Shown here in pieces: positions 33,289 through 41,783 of a stretch of DNA of 64,000 bases. Numbering within the stretch: the first letter of the stretch is position 1; the number at the start of each line of letters is the position of its first letter. Source of the DNA: Acidimicrobiales bacterium (GTDB lineage: Bacteria > Actinomycetota > Acidimicrobiia > Acidimicrobiales > SHLQ01); assembly GCA_020628865.1 (NCBI GenBank), contig JAHDEJ010000012.1, positions 1 to 64,000 on the forward strand, in the 5' to 3' direction. The notes beneath the pieces are model-generated. The model was not told where the DNA came from. It saw nothing but the letters and a program-made list of their open reading frames with translations, and made no database searches. A program made the position numbers and the translations under genes.

Positions 33289-34407
33289 TCAGTGAGCAGC
33301 CAGCCATTCGGAGAAGCGCTCGAGCCCCTCGGTGAGGATGTCCGTCGCGTTTGCGTAGCCGATGCGGATGAAGCCCTCGACGCCGAGCGCGCTTCCTGGC
33401 GTGAGCATCACTCCGGTGTCCTTCACGACGGCGGTGCAGAGCTCGTGCGACGGAAGGTCGAGGTCGTACTGGAGGAAGGCCGTCGTGCCGGATCGGGGCC
33501 GGACCCACGAGATCCGAGGCTCGTTGGCGATCCACTCGTCGAGCACCACACGGTTTCGGGCGGTCATGGCTCGGCTCCGGGCGAGCAGGGCTTCGCCGTG
33601 TTCGAGCGCAAGCGTGGCGAAGTAGTCGTCGATCATGCCGACCGAGATCGTGTCGTAGTCCCGATGGATCGAGATGCCCTCGATCACCTCCGTCGGCGCC
33701 ACCGCCCATCCGAGGCGGAGGCCGGCGAGCGAGTAGGCCTTGGACATGCTTCCGGTGCTGATGCCGCGCTCGTAGACGTCGGCCATCGATACGGTCGACC
33801 CGGACCCTGCCTCGTCGGTGCCGCGGTAGACCTCGTCGCACAGGACCCAGGCGTCGGCGGCCCGGGCGATGTCGGCGATCTCCTCAAGCATCGGTGGGTC
33901 GATGAGTGCGCCGGTCGGGTTGTTCGGGTTGGTGAGGGCGATGAGTCGGGCGCCATCGGCGGTCTGACGCCGCAACTCATCCAGATCGGGCAGCCAACCG
34001 TCTTCAGGCCGCAGCTGGAGCTGGTGAACGTCTGCGCCGATGCTCGCCGGAATGGAGTAGTGCTGTTGGTAGGTGGGAGTGATGGCGACAACGCGGTCGC
34101 CCGGCCCGACCAGTGTCTTGTGGACGAGCATGTTGGCGCCGATCGTCCCGTGGGTGATCACGACGTTCTCCGGCGCCTGCCGTTCGAACAGTCCCGCAAC
34201 AGCGGTTCGCAGCTCGGGCGATCCTTCGATGTCGCCGTAGGTCAGCTTCATCGGGAGGAGATCGTGGAGGCGCTGTTCGTCCGTGCCGGCGAGCTCCAGG
34301 AGTTCAGCGACCGTGACGCTCTGCACGCAGGTTTCGGCGAGGTTCAGCTCGCACTTGGTCTCCCACTCGTTCATCCAGATCTCGACGCCGAAGGGTTCGA
34401 TGTGCAT
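33289..34407 (-). CDS. PLP-dependent aminotransferase, class I/II
   Basis: A 372-residue fold-type I enzyme. The Schiff-base Lys is in STGSMSKAYSLAGLRLGW, and LTNPNNPTGALI and VLCDEVYRG are the cofactor-binding motifs. The N-terminal part (MHIEPFGVEIWMNEWE, YNLAETC-like) resembles the capreomycidine-synthase-like branch, but I would not assign that reaction. It is cytosolic. It lies upstream of the amidohydrolase on the same strand, so amino acid or peptide breakdown is a possible shared theme. Confidence 0.88.
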   Translation of the reverse strand: MHIEPFGVEIWMNEWETKCELNLAETCVQSVTVAELLELAGTDEQRLHDLLPMKLTYGDIEGSPELRTAVAGLFERQAPENVVITHGTIGANMLVHKTLVGPGDRVVAITPTYQQHYSIPASIGADVHQLQLRPEDGWLPDLDELRRQTADGARLIALTNPNNPTGALIDPPMLEEIADIARAADAWVLCDEVYRGTDEAGSGSTVSMADVYERGISTGSMSKAYSLAGLRLGWAVAPTEVIEGISIHRDYDTISVGMIDDYFATLALEHGEALLARSRAMTARNRVVLDEWIANEPRISWVRPRSGTTAFLQYDLDLPSHELCTAVVKDTGVMLTPGSALGVEGFIRIGYANATDILTEGLERFSEWLAAH

Positions 34408-34532
34408 TGCGGCCTCTCAGACAGCTCGGATGATCACACTGTTGCAGCTGTTCGCTGCGGGCCGACAACTCAGCGTTGGCTTCGGGCGACCGGGTCGCCA
34501 AACCTCCGGGGGAGCGTCGGGCGGCGGGCGCA

Positions 34533-34538
34533 TAGACT
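34533..34538 (+). promoter_or_regulatory. Leaderless -10 box TAGACT for the antiporter operon
   Basis: TAGACT, six bases, then the ATG at 34545 of the antiporter regulatory subunit. Confidence 0.45.
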
Positions 34539-34544
34539 CGACCC

Positions 34545-35027
34545 ATGACTGAGGTGCAGGAAACGATTCTTCCCGGTGTCGGTGTGCGGCACGACTTCAC
34601 CACCACCGAAGGGCGGAACATGGGAGTCGTCGTCCATCACGACGGCCGACGCGAGATCGTGATGTACAAGGACGACGATCCGGACGCGTGTTCATCGATC
34701 GTGAGTCTGAACCCGACCGACACACAGACGCTCGGCGAGATCCTCGGCGTGTCTGTGGTCGCCGAGGTCGTGTCCGAGGTGCGTCAGGAACTGGCCGGGT
34801 TCTCCTTGGACTGGGTCGAACTCGGCGACGATTCCCCCGGTGTGGGCGGCACGATCGGCGAGGGCGAATATCGGAGCAAGACCGGCGCGTCCATCATCGC
34901 CGTGATCCGCAACGCCCGCCCGTTGCCATCGCCGGGCCCGGACTTCACGTTCTTCGCGGGTGACATCGCCATCATCGTCGGCTCCAAGGACGAGGTTCAG
35001 CAACTGCGCACGACCCTCTGCGGGTAG
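34545..35027 (+). CDS. Cation:proton antiporter regulatory subunit (RCK_C, KhtT-like)
   Basis: A 160-residue cytosolic protein. The N-terminal half is a small beta domain (LPGVGVRHDFTTTEGRNMGVV). The C-terminal half (about 75-158) is a TrkA_C/RCK_C domain (GASIIAVIRNARPLPSPGPDFTFFAGDIAIIVGSKDE split by normal loops), which senses nucleotide or ions in KhtT-type regulators. Its TAG overlaps the GTG of the antiporter gene, and together they form a two-gene KhtTU-like operon for K+ export. Confidence 0.85.
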   Translation: MTEVQETILPGVGVRHDFTTTEGRNMGVVVHHDGRREIVMYKDDDPDACSSIVSLNPTDTQTLGEILGVSVVAEVVSEVRQELAGFSLDWVELGDDSPGVGGTIGEGEYRSKTGASIIAVIRNARPLPSPGPDFTFFAGDIAIIVGSKDEVQQLRTTLCG

Positions 35028-36244
35028 TGGTGCCCGTACTGGCCGCCGGTTCGGCGGAAACGGCCCTCGCGTTCATCGAGGTCGGCGCGCTCATTTTCGG
35101 GCTGGGCATGCTCGCCCGACTGGCCGGCCGACTCGGCATCACCGCCGTGCCCCTCTACCTGATCGCCGGACTCGTCTTTGGTGAGGGCGGCATCGTCACC
35201 CTGGACGTGAGCGAGGACTTCGTCTCGCTGGCTGCGGAGATCGGCGTTCTCCTGCTGCTGTTCGCGCTCGGCCTCGAGTACTCCGACGTCGAGCTGCGGG
35301 AGGGCTTGCGGACCGGCATTCCGCCCGGTCTGGTCGACATGTTCAGCAGTGCGGGAATCGGCCTTGCGCTCGGGCTCTTGCTCGGGTGGTCTCCGCTCGC
35401 CGCCACGCTGCTCGCCGGCGTCACCTGGGTGTCGTCCTCCGGCGTGATCTCCAAGGTGCTCGCCGACCTCGGACGGGTCGGTAACCGCGAGACCAAGTCG
35501 GTGCTCAACCTGCTCGTGATCGAGGACCTGGCCATGGCCATCTACCTGCCGGTCGTGGCTGCGGTCATCGTGGGTGGGACGCTGACCGAGACGCTCGGAA
35601 GCGTGGCGATCGCGCTCGTTGTCGTCACGGTGATCCTGCTGGCCGCGCTTCGATTCGGTCGGGGGTTGAGCGATCAGTTGGGTCGCGGCAACGACGAGAC
35701 GCTGCTGCTCGCCGTGTTCGGCCTGGTGCTGCTGGTCGCCGGCATTGCGCAATCATTCGATGTGTCCGGCGCGATTGGTGCGTTTCTGGTCGGTCTGGCG
35801 CTGTCCGGTCGAACGGAGGAGCGGGTCCTCGTTCTCGTGTCGCCGCTGCGCGACCTCTTCGCCGCAACGTTCTTCGTGTTCTTCACCTTCCAGATCGATC
35901 CGCGGGACCTGATCGGCATGCTCGGCTGGGCCGTTCTGTTGGCGTTCCTCACGGCCGCGGCGAAGGTGCTCACCGGCTGGTACGCGGCCCGACGGATGGA
36001 GGTGGGCACCCGCGGCCGATTCCGTGCTGGCACGGTCCTCATCGCTCGCGGCGAGTTCTCGATCGTGATCGCCGCACTCGGGGTGGACCTCGCCGACGGT
36101 CCGGAGCTCGGTGCGTTGGCCGCCGCATACGTGCTGATCACGGCGGTGCTCGGCCCGATCGCCACCCGCTATTCGGATCCGATGGTCGGCTGGTTCCAGC
36201 GGCGCGGGTCGAAGACCGAACTCGCGCCGGCGGCCGTCAGCTGA
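35027..36244 (+). CDS. CPA2-family cation/H+ antiporter (Kef/KhtU-like)
   Basis: A 405-residue membrane antiporter with about 12 hydrophobic segments. LLLFALGLEYSDVEL and the unwound-helix region VLNLLVIEDLAMAIYLPV, with the acidic pair of CPA2 transporters, are present. The C-terminal Trk domains of Kef proteins are absent, as expected when the regulator is a separate subunit. It probably exchanges K+ for H+. The start overlaps the upstream stop. Its 3' end overlaps the 3' end of the convergent soxD gene by eight bases. Confidence 0.88.
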   Translation: MVPVLAAGSAETALAFIEVGALIFGLGMLARLAGRLGITAVPLYLIAGLVFGEGGIVTLDVSEDFVSLAAEIGVLLLLFALGLEYSDVELREGLRTGIPPGLVDMFSSAGIGLALGLLLGWSPLAATLLAGVTWVSSSGVISKVLADLGRVGNRETKSVLNLLVIEDLAMAIYLPVVAAVIVGGTLTETLGSVAIALVVVTVILLAALRFGRGLSDQLGRGNDETLLLAVFGLVLLVAGIAQSFDVSGAIGAFLVGLALSGRTEERVLVLVSPLRDLFAATFFVFFTFQIDPRDLIGMLGWAVLLAFLTAAAKVLTGWYAARRMEVGTRGRFRAGTVLIARGEFSIVIAALGVDLADGPELGALAAAYVLITAVLGPIATRYSDPMVGWFQRRGSKTELAPAAVS

Positions 36245-36473
36245 GGATCTCGTCCGTTCGGGTGTCTCGGGTGATGACCACCCATCGCCGGCAGCCGTAC
36301 AGATGGAACCAGGCCTCCTGCACCAACCCTTCGGGGTTGTTGTGGAAGAAGCCGCGGTCCACGTCCCACTCGTCGGTGTTGGTGATCGAGTCCGGCACGT
36401 CGAACATCTCTCCGTGGATCCATTCTTCTGCTGAACGGGGTCCGCAGGTCGGGCAGGTGATTCGAAGCGACAT
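36237..36473 (-). CDS. soxD: Sarcosine oxidase delta subunit
   Basis: A 78-residue zinc subunit. CPTCG at the N-terminus and HLYGC near residue 60 supply the Cys/Cys/His/Cys ligands of SoxD. The motifs GFFHNNPEG and WFHLYGCRRW are typical of the family. SoxD helps hold the heterotetrameric sarcosine oxidase together; this enzyme turns N-methylglycine into glycine and one-carbon units. The ATG at 36473 shares a base with the soxB stop. It is the last gene of the operon. Confidence 0.9.
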   Translation of the reverse strand: MSLRITCPTCGPRSAEEWIHGEMFDVPDSITNTDEWDVDRGFFHNNPEGLVQEAWFHLYGCRRWVVITRDTRTDEILS

Positions 36474-37681
36474 CAGTGCGTCCCCGAGCTTCCGCGGTCG
36501 GCCAGTGCTCGATCCTTTGCAAACCGGTCGAGGCTGAACGGGGCGATCAGTTCCGGTGTGGTGCCGGTGGCCACGAGTTCGGCCATCGCTTCGCCACCCG
36601 CCGGGATCGCCTTGAAGCCCCAGGTACCCCAGCCGGTGGTGATGAGGAATCCGTCGACCGGGGTGCGCCCCATGACCGGAGAGTAGTCGGGCGACATGTC
36701 GCAGGAGCCGGTCCACTGTCGGAGGACCCGAAGGTCGCCCATGAACGGGAAGAGTGCGGTGATGCGCTTCGCAATCGACGAGATGAAGTGGTGGTCGGAT
36801 CGACGGCTGTAGCTGGGTTGCGGGTCGATGTGGGCGCCACCGAGCATCTCGCCTCGTGCGGTTTGGCTCACGTAGAAGCCGAGATCGATGGAAGCGACGA
36901 TGGCATCGAAGGTGCCCTCGTAGTGATTGGTGACGAATGCCTGCAGCGGATGGGTGCGAATCGGCAGGCGAACGCCGGCCATGTCGGCCACGGAGGTTGC
37001 ATGTCCGCCGACCGCACTGACGACGGTTTCGGTGGCGATGCTGCCCTGCGTGGTTTCCACGCCGACGATCTGGTTGTTCTCGACCTTGAGTCCGGTGACC
37101 TCGACGCCCTGGATGATGTCGACGCCGGCCCGCATCGCCCCTTCGGCCAGCGCCCAGACGACCCGGTCGTGGCGGGCGGTCGCACCGCCGGCATGGAACG
37201 ACCCGCCGAGCACGGGGAACTCGCCGGCGGGGTTCATGTTGATGCCTGGGATTTCGCGCTCGATTTCTTCGGGCTCGGCGAACCGGGTATCGGCCCCGAA
37301 CGCGCGGTTGATCTCGGCGCGGGCGATCTCGGTGCGGCGGCCGGCCTCGGTGTGGGTGATCCACCAGAGCCCGCGCTCGTCGTGCATCATCCAGCGCTCG
37401 GTCTCTGCTTCGAGGTCGCGATAGAGCTCCAGTGACCGTTGGTAGAAGCGCACCGGTTCGGGCTTGCCGTAGTTCGAGCGGATGACGGTGGTGTTCCGGC
37501 CGCTGTTGCCGCCGCCGATGTAGCTGCGTTCGAGCACGGCGACGTTGGTGATGCCGTGGCGCAGCGCGAGGTTGTAGGCGGTGGCGAGGCCGTGGCCGCC
37601 GCCACCGATGATGACCACGTCATAGCTCGGCTTCAGCGTGCCCCACTGCAGGGCGACCTTGGCTTCCCAGAATTCGTTCAT
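36473..37681 (-). CDS. soxB: Sarcosine oxidase beta subunit
   Basis: A 402-residue FAD enzyme. YDVVIIGGGGHGLATAYNLA is the dinucleotide-binding motif near the N-terminus, followed by the family segments SYIGGGNSGRNTT and GWGTWGFKAIPAGGE near the C-terminus. The beta subunit carries out the amine oxidation. The ATG at 37681 overlaps the gamma stop by four bases; longer open sequence upstream is antisense-like. The length matches SoxB. Confidence 0.92.
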   Translation of the reverse strand: MNEFWEAKVALQWGTLKPSYDVVIIGGGGHGLATAYNLALRHGITNVAVLERSYIGGGNSGRNTTVIRSNYGKPEPVRFYQRSLELYRDLEAETERWMMHDERGLWWITHTEAGRRTEIARAEINRAFGADTRFAEPEEIEREIPGINMNPAGEFPVLGGSFHAGGATARHDRVVWALAEGAMRAGVDIIQGVEVTGLKVENNQIVGVETTQGSIATETVVSAVGGHATSVADMAGVRLPIRTHPLQAFVTNHYEGTFDAIVASIDLGFYVSQTARGEMLGGAHIDPQPSYSRRSDHHFISSIAKRITALFPFMGDLRVLRQWTGSCDMSPDYSPVMGRTPVDGFLITTGWGTWGFKAIPAGGEAMAELVATGTTPELIAPFSLDRFAKDRALADRGSSGTH

Positions 37682-38091
37682 GCGATGCCGCCTTCCCGGA
37701 GCCGGTGCGTGAGCTCGTGGGCGGAGACGTGAGGCACGACGAACAGCGTGCGCTCCGCTTCGAACCAGAGCTTGACGGGGAGGTGCGCCACCATCCCCTG
37801 GGCGAAGGCTGGGCGGTCGATCGGCCGGGCCCACGAGCAGTTTCCGTCGAGGAACGTGTCGGCCGCTGCGGTTGGGATCCATCCTCCGGACCAGCCTGCG
37901 TCGGCGACGACGATGGCATGAGCGTCGTCGATGGTGATGGCGTCGGGATCCGCCGCCTCGGCGTGGATGACGAGCGCTTCGTCGGGAGCCGTCCGAAGAA
38001 CGAGTGCATCTTCGGGAACGCTGGCACCGTCGAGCGCGGCGGCCGTGGTCACGATGCGCGTGACAGGAAGTGTGTGCAGGAGCTCAGGCAC
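37678..38091 (-). CDS. soxG: Sarcosine oxidase gamma-like subunit
   Basis: A 137-residue protein, shorter than usual SoxG (about 200). WARPIDRPAFAQGMVAHLP and VVPHVSAHELTHRLREGG fit the GCV_T-like fold of gamma subunits, but similarity is weak and the call rests largely on its place between alpha and beta. It overlaps both neighbours (eight and four bases). It presumably completes the folate-binding assembly. Confidence 0.7.
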   Translation of the reverse strand: MPELLHTLPVTRIVTTAAALDGASVPEDALVLRTAPDEALVIHAEAADPDAITIDDAHAIVVADAGWSGGWIPTAAADTFLDGNCSWARPIDRPAFAQGMVAHLPVKLWFEAERTLFVVPHVSAHELTHRLREGGIA

Positions 38092-40285
38092 GGGGGCGGG
38101 CTCCTTCCGGGTCGTAGAAGTGAGGTGAGACGATCTCGGCGTCGAGTCCGTCGATCGTGACGGAGGCGGGGAATTCGCCGTCGACGGCTTCCAACCAGCC
38201 GAGCGCGACCCCGGCGCCGATGGTTGGGGAGAACGCCGCCGAGGTCACCCAGCCGGCGTAGTCCGAGCCCGACCAGACGACGGCGCCTTCGAAGGGGGCC
38301 CGACCCTCGGTGCGGAAACCGACGAGTCGTTTGTCGAGCGCCAGGCGGTTCGTGCGTTCGATCGCCGTCCGCCCGATGAAGTCGCCCTTCTTCATGTTGA
38401 CGGCCCATTCGTGCTGAAGGCGACGTGGCGTCGAGTCGTAGTCCGTGTCGATGCCGACGATGATGTGGCCCTTCTCGAGTCGCAGTCGGAAGAGCGCCTC
38501 GATCGCATGAGGTTGGATTCCGAGGTCGGCGCCGAGATCCATCAGCGCCGTCCAGAGCTCCACGGATCGATCGACGGGATGGTGCAGTTCGAAGGACAGT
38601 TCGCCGGTGAAGCTGACCCGCAGGACCTTGCAGGGCACACCGGCCACCGTGATGTTGCAGTGGCCGAGGAATGGTGGCAGGTCGTCGTCCGTCGCCCGTT
38701 CGAGGAGCTCCTTGGCGAGCGGTCCGGTCACGTTGATGGCGCCGAGGGACATGGTCTGGTTGAGGATGCGAATGTCGTGGCCCCAGCTGGCGGACCAGTC
38801 TCGGATCCACATCTCGGCCATGGACGCCCCGCCCGAGGTGAACGTGAGGAAGAACGTGCCGTCGTGTTCGCGGGCGATCATGCCGTCGTCCATCACGTAG
38901 CCGCGTTCGTTGAGCATGAGGACGTAGCGGGATCGTCCAGGCTTGATCGTGGACACGTCGGTCGGGAAGAGCCGTTGCAGGCTGGCTTCGGCGTCCGGGC
39001 CGGTGAGGATCATCTTGCCCAGCGTGCTGACGTCGCCGAGCGACACCCGCTCACGCACCGCCGCATATTCGGCGTCGGTGTCGCCGTAGGTCCACGGCCG
39101 CCACCAGCCACCCATGCGGTCCATCTGTGCGCCGAGGTCCCGATGCACGGAGTCGAGTGACGTGCGGGCGAGGGCCGGCAGGTGCGATCCGGCGGCGATC
39201 TCGTTCATCGTGAGCTGCTTCGCCATGGGCCGGAACGTGAAGGCGGGCTGGAGCTCCTGGCCGCGGTCCTGCAGGAAGCTCCGAAGGTACGGGGTGCACA
39301 CCGATCCCTGGCAGGTGCCGGTGCCGGCGAGGGTGCCTCGCTTGAGGAGCTCCATGTGGGTGAAGCCGCGTTCGTAGATGTCGTCCAGCTGTTCGACGGT
39401 GACGTTGCTGCACGGGCAGGCGATGCCGGAGCTCGGGCAGGTGGGGACGGTGGGCTCGAGTGCGGCGTCACCGACGACCTCGACGTCCATGAAGTTGGCC
39501 ATGCGGGCGAGGCCGGTGCGGGGGTGGATGCCGAGGCCGACGATGGCGTTGTCGGCTTCCGTGCGGACCTCGGCGCCATCGACCATGGTGATGACTGCAG
39601 CGAGTCGTTCTTCGCCTTCGAAGCGGACGAGCTCGCCGGGCGCCACGACGGTGGCGGCGGCGTCGTCAGACACGTCGCCGACCGCGACGGTCAGGCCGAG
39701 GTCGATGCCGGCGGCCTGCACGTGCGCGGCGGCGCGTGGCGTCCAGAGCCCGGCGAGGCGGCTACCCGGCACGATCGGCTGGATCTCGGCGGCGCCGGTG
39801 GCGACGACGATGTCGTCGCACTCGATGTTCACCATGCCGTCGGCGGTGCGAGCGACGACGATCGGCCCCGGATAGACGGCGATCGCTTCGGCGCCGTCGT
39901 TCGTGTCGAGGAGTTCGACGATGCGGCCGGCGTCGGCGGCTTGTTGTCGGGCCGCTTGGCCGGACTCACCGCCGCCGATGACGACGACGTCGGCGCGTCG
40001 GTGGATGGCGGCGACGGTCTTGGCCTCGGTGTCCCAGGCTGGCAGCGGTGGTTCGCCGTTGGTTGGGTGTGGCTCGATGCGCACGCCGACTTCGGCTGGG
40101 GTCTGGCAGGCGCGGACGTAGGAGATGCCGTCGACGGTGCACAGGCAGTTGGGGCAGTCGCCGGCGAAGCACAGCGGGCCGCCGCCGGCTGGGTGGATCC
40201 CGTGCCGTGTCAGGGCGAGGAGGGCCGAGTCGCCGGGCGCAAAGGTGATGTCCCGACCAGCAAAGTCGAACGTGTCATCGCTCAC
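38084..40285 (-). CDS. soxA: Sarcosine/opine-oxidase-type alpha subunit with two Fe-S motifs
   Basis: A 733-residue subunit; classical SoxA has about 970. Residues 1-75 are a Fer2_4-like domain with a full cysteine set (CFAGDCPNCLC then C in RACQTP). A FAD/NAD domain starts at DVVVIGGGESG. A BFD-like segment CPCSNVTVEQL... CQGSVC has four cysteines for a second [2Fe-2S] cluster. The C-terminal 370 residues are a GCV_T folate-binding domain. The cysteine sets recall opine and hydrogen-cyanide-synthase-type oxidoreductases. The start is GTG at 40285 behind TACACT. It leads the alpha-gamma-beta-delta operon. Confidence 0.85.
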   Translation of the reverse strand: MSDDTFDFAGRDITFAPGDSALLALTRHGIHPAGGGPLCFAGDCPNCLCTVDGISYVRACQTPAEVGVRIEPHPTNGEPPLPAWDTEAKTVAAIHRRADVVVIGGGESGQAARQQAADAGRIVELLDTNDGAEAIAVYPGPIVVARTADGMVNIECDDIVVATGAAEIQPIVPGSRLAGLWTPRAAAHVQAAGIDLGLTVAVGDVSDDAAATVVAPGELVRFEGEERLAAVITMVDGAEVRTEADNAIVGLGIHPRTGLARMANFMDVEVVGDAALEPTVPTCPSSGIACPCSNVTVEQLDDIYERGFTHMELLKRGTLAGTGTCQGSVCTPYLRSFLQDRGQELQPAFTFRPMAKQLTMNEIAAGSHLPALARTSLDSVHRDLGAQMDRMGGWWRPWTYGDTDAEYAAVRERVSLGDVSTLGKMILTGPDAEASLQRLFPTDVSTIKPGRSRYVLMLNERGYVMDDGMIAREHDGTFFLTFTSGGASMAEMWIRDWSASWGHDIRILNQTMSLGAINVTGPLAKELLERATDDDLPPFLGHCNITVAGVPCKVLRVSFTGELSFELHHPVDRSVELWTALMDLGADLGIQPHAIEALFRLRLEKGHIIVGIDTDYDSTPRRLQHEWAVNMKKGDFIGRTAIERTNRLALDKRLVGFRTEGRAPFEGAVVWSGSDYAGWVTSAAFSPTIGAGVALGWLEAVDGEFPASVTIDGLDAEIVSPHFYDPEGARPRA

Positions 40286-40292
40286 CGCGCCG

Positions 40293-40298
40293 AGTGTA
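40293..40298 (-). promoter_or_regulatory. Leaderless -10 box TACACT for the sox operon
   Basis: Minus-strand TACACT, seven bases, then the GTG of the alpha subunit at 40285. No other strong start is seen before the four overlapping genes. Confidence 0.5.
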
Positions 40299-40345
40299 CG
40301 GCACCGGTTCGTGGAGGTCGGATCCGGCGCCACCTTCCGCGCGCC

Positions 40346-40456
40346 CCCACCCACTTTCGTACCTGGTACCGATGTGGTCGCCTTCGCGCGTTCCGTGGCC
40401 GCCGCATCACCGTGGGGTCTGACCCCATTGTGAGCATGTGCGCGCGGTGGGTGGCT
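40346..40456. repeat. Direct repeat A flanking the sulfotransferase gene
   Basis: It contains a hairpin around TCGTACCTGGTACCGA (40358-40373), the palindrome TGGGGTCTGACCCCA (40413-40427) and a GCGCGGTGGGTGGC end. The same parts in the same order and orientation recur at 41637-41783. It sits between the soxA start and the sulfotransferase stop. Confidence 0.7.
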
Positions 40457-40471
40457 GGTTTGCGGTCGAGG

Positions 40472-41599
40472 TCAGATCGGGAGGTTGTGGGCGGAGGCGT
40501 AGTCGTCGAAGATCGGGTCGAGGTCGCTTGGCTCGAGTCCCCAGTCGGCCAGCGAGTACGGGGCTGTGCGAGGCCGCCGGAGCGGGTCGGCATCGACCCA
40601 TGCCTGCATCGCCGCCGTTGTGTGATCGGACACCTCGAGTCTGGCCCATCGGAGCGCTTCGATTCCCGTCCCAACTGGGTCGCCCACGAGGTCGCGGTAG
40701 TCGACGTGCAGCACGTTGCGCCCGGTCAGTGCACGGTCCGCTCGACGGATGTACTCGGCCAGCCGCGACGGAAACGTCTCCACGTTCCAGTCCCGGTCGG
40801 GCTCGCCGAGCGACAGTCGTTGCGAGAAGCCGGCGAGGTCGAGGAACGAAGCAACGCAGCGAATGGGATCGCGGTGCGTCCAGATGATTCGGGCGTCGGG
40901 GTACTCGTTCAGGAGGGCATCGATGAAGAACGCGTGCGCTGGCATCTTCAGCACCCACTGCCCAGGCGCCTCGCTCTGCAGGATCTGCAGCGTGCGCCGG
41001 TGATGGCGGTACGCGGTGGCCATGTCGCACGACGCGATCCAGTCCCGATGGACAGCGAGGGGCAGGCGGGCGTCCCACATCACCGATTTCACGTCCTGAG
41101 ACAGCACGAAGGTGCATTCGGTCGGACCGTCGGCCCACTCCCAATGTGGTGGTGGCGGGTCGATCTTGGGGAACACCGCTCGCTGAAACTCGAGCATTTC
41201 GAGGCATCGCGGGTCGGTGCGGAGCGTGGCGCCCGTGGGCGGCGGTACGCTCATGACGGCTTCCCAGTTCAGGAGACTGCGAACGTCGGGACTGCAGTCG
41301 AGCAGGTACGACAGCGCCGTCGTGCCACTGCGGGGAAGACCGAGGATCACGATTGGTGCGTCGACCGACGTCGAGGCGAGGTCTGGGTTGTCTGCGTGAT
41401 GGGCGTCGACCTGAAGCCGGTTGACGAGTTGGTTGGCGATCTCGCTGATGATGATGGACCGTCCGCCCGGGCGAACCGAGGGTTGGTCGAGTGCAACCGC
41501 AAGAAGCTCGAGCCCTTCGAAGAACGACTCGTCACCGGATGGTGTCCGTCCACTCCGATCCTCCACGATGGCGAGGATTTCTTCGACGGTCGGGGTCAC
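40472..41599 (-). CDS. Sulfotransferase-family protein
   Basis: A 375-residue cytosolic enzyme of the Sulfotransfer_3 type. ILGLPRSGTTALSYLLD (about residues 82-98) is the 5'-phosphosulfate-binding loop for PAPS. WVLKMPAHAFFIDALL and TWTHRDPIRCVASF-like residues IIWTHRDPIRC give the 3'-phosphate-binding region. The acceptor is unknown. The start is GTG at 41599 behind TACGCT. The gene is bracketed by direct repeats on both sides, which suggests movement as a cassette. Confidence 0.88.
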   Translation of the reverse strand: MTPTVEEILAIVEDRSGRTPSGDESFFEGLELLAVALDQPSVRPGGRSIIISEIANQLVNRLQVDAHHADNPDLASTSVDAPIVILGLPRSGTTALSYLLDCSPDVRSLLNWEAVMSVPPPTGATLRTDPRCLEMLEFQRAVFPKIDPPPPHWEWADGPTECTFVLSQDVKSVMWDARLPLAVHRDWIASCDMATAYRHHRRTLQILQSEAPGQWVLKMPAHAFFIDALLNEYPDARIIWTHRDPIRCVASFLDLAGFSQRLSLGEPDRDWNVETFPSRLAEYIRRADRALTGRNVLHVDYRDLVGDPVGTGIEALRWARLEVSDHTTAAMQAWVDADPLRRPRTAPYSLADWGLEPSDLDPIFDDYASAHNLPI

Positions 41600-41605
41600 G
41601 TGCCG

Positions 41606-41611
41606 AGCGTA
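41606..41611 (-). promoter_or_regulatory. Leaderless -10 box TACGCT for the sulfotransferase
   Basis: Minus-strand TACGCT, six bases, then the GTG start at 41599. Confidence 0.45.
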
Positions 41612-41636
41612 GTTCCCACCGTCCGCGCCGGTCCGC

Positions 41637-41783
41637 CCACATTCGTACCTGGTACCGATGTGGTGGGGTACGCGCGGTGGGTGGCTGCGGGTACCGATGT
41701 GGTGGGGTGCGCGCGGTGGGTGGCTGTGCCGTCACATTGGGGTCTGACCCCATTGTGGTGAAGTACGCGCAGTGGGTGGTCGG
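41637..41783. repeat. Direct repeat B flanking the sulfotransferase gene
   Basis: It starts with the hairpin CCACATTCGTACC/GGTACCGATGTGG. A unit GGTACCGATGTGGTGGGGT..GCGCGGTGGGTGGC occurs twice at a 39-base period, then TGGGGTCTGACCCCA (41738-41752) and a partial third unit. Order and orientation match repeat A. It lies between the sulfotransferase start and the WS/DGAT stop. Confidence 0.72.

Noticed and set aside
39182-41761. Plus-strand open frame of 859 codons
   Set aside because: It crosses soxA, two repeat blocks and the sulfotransferase gene in antisense, with no recognisable domain.
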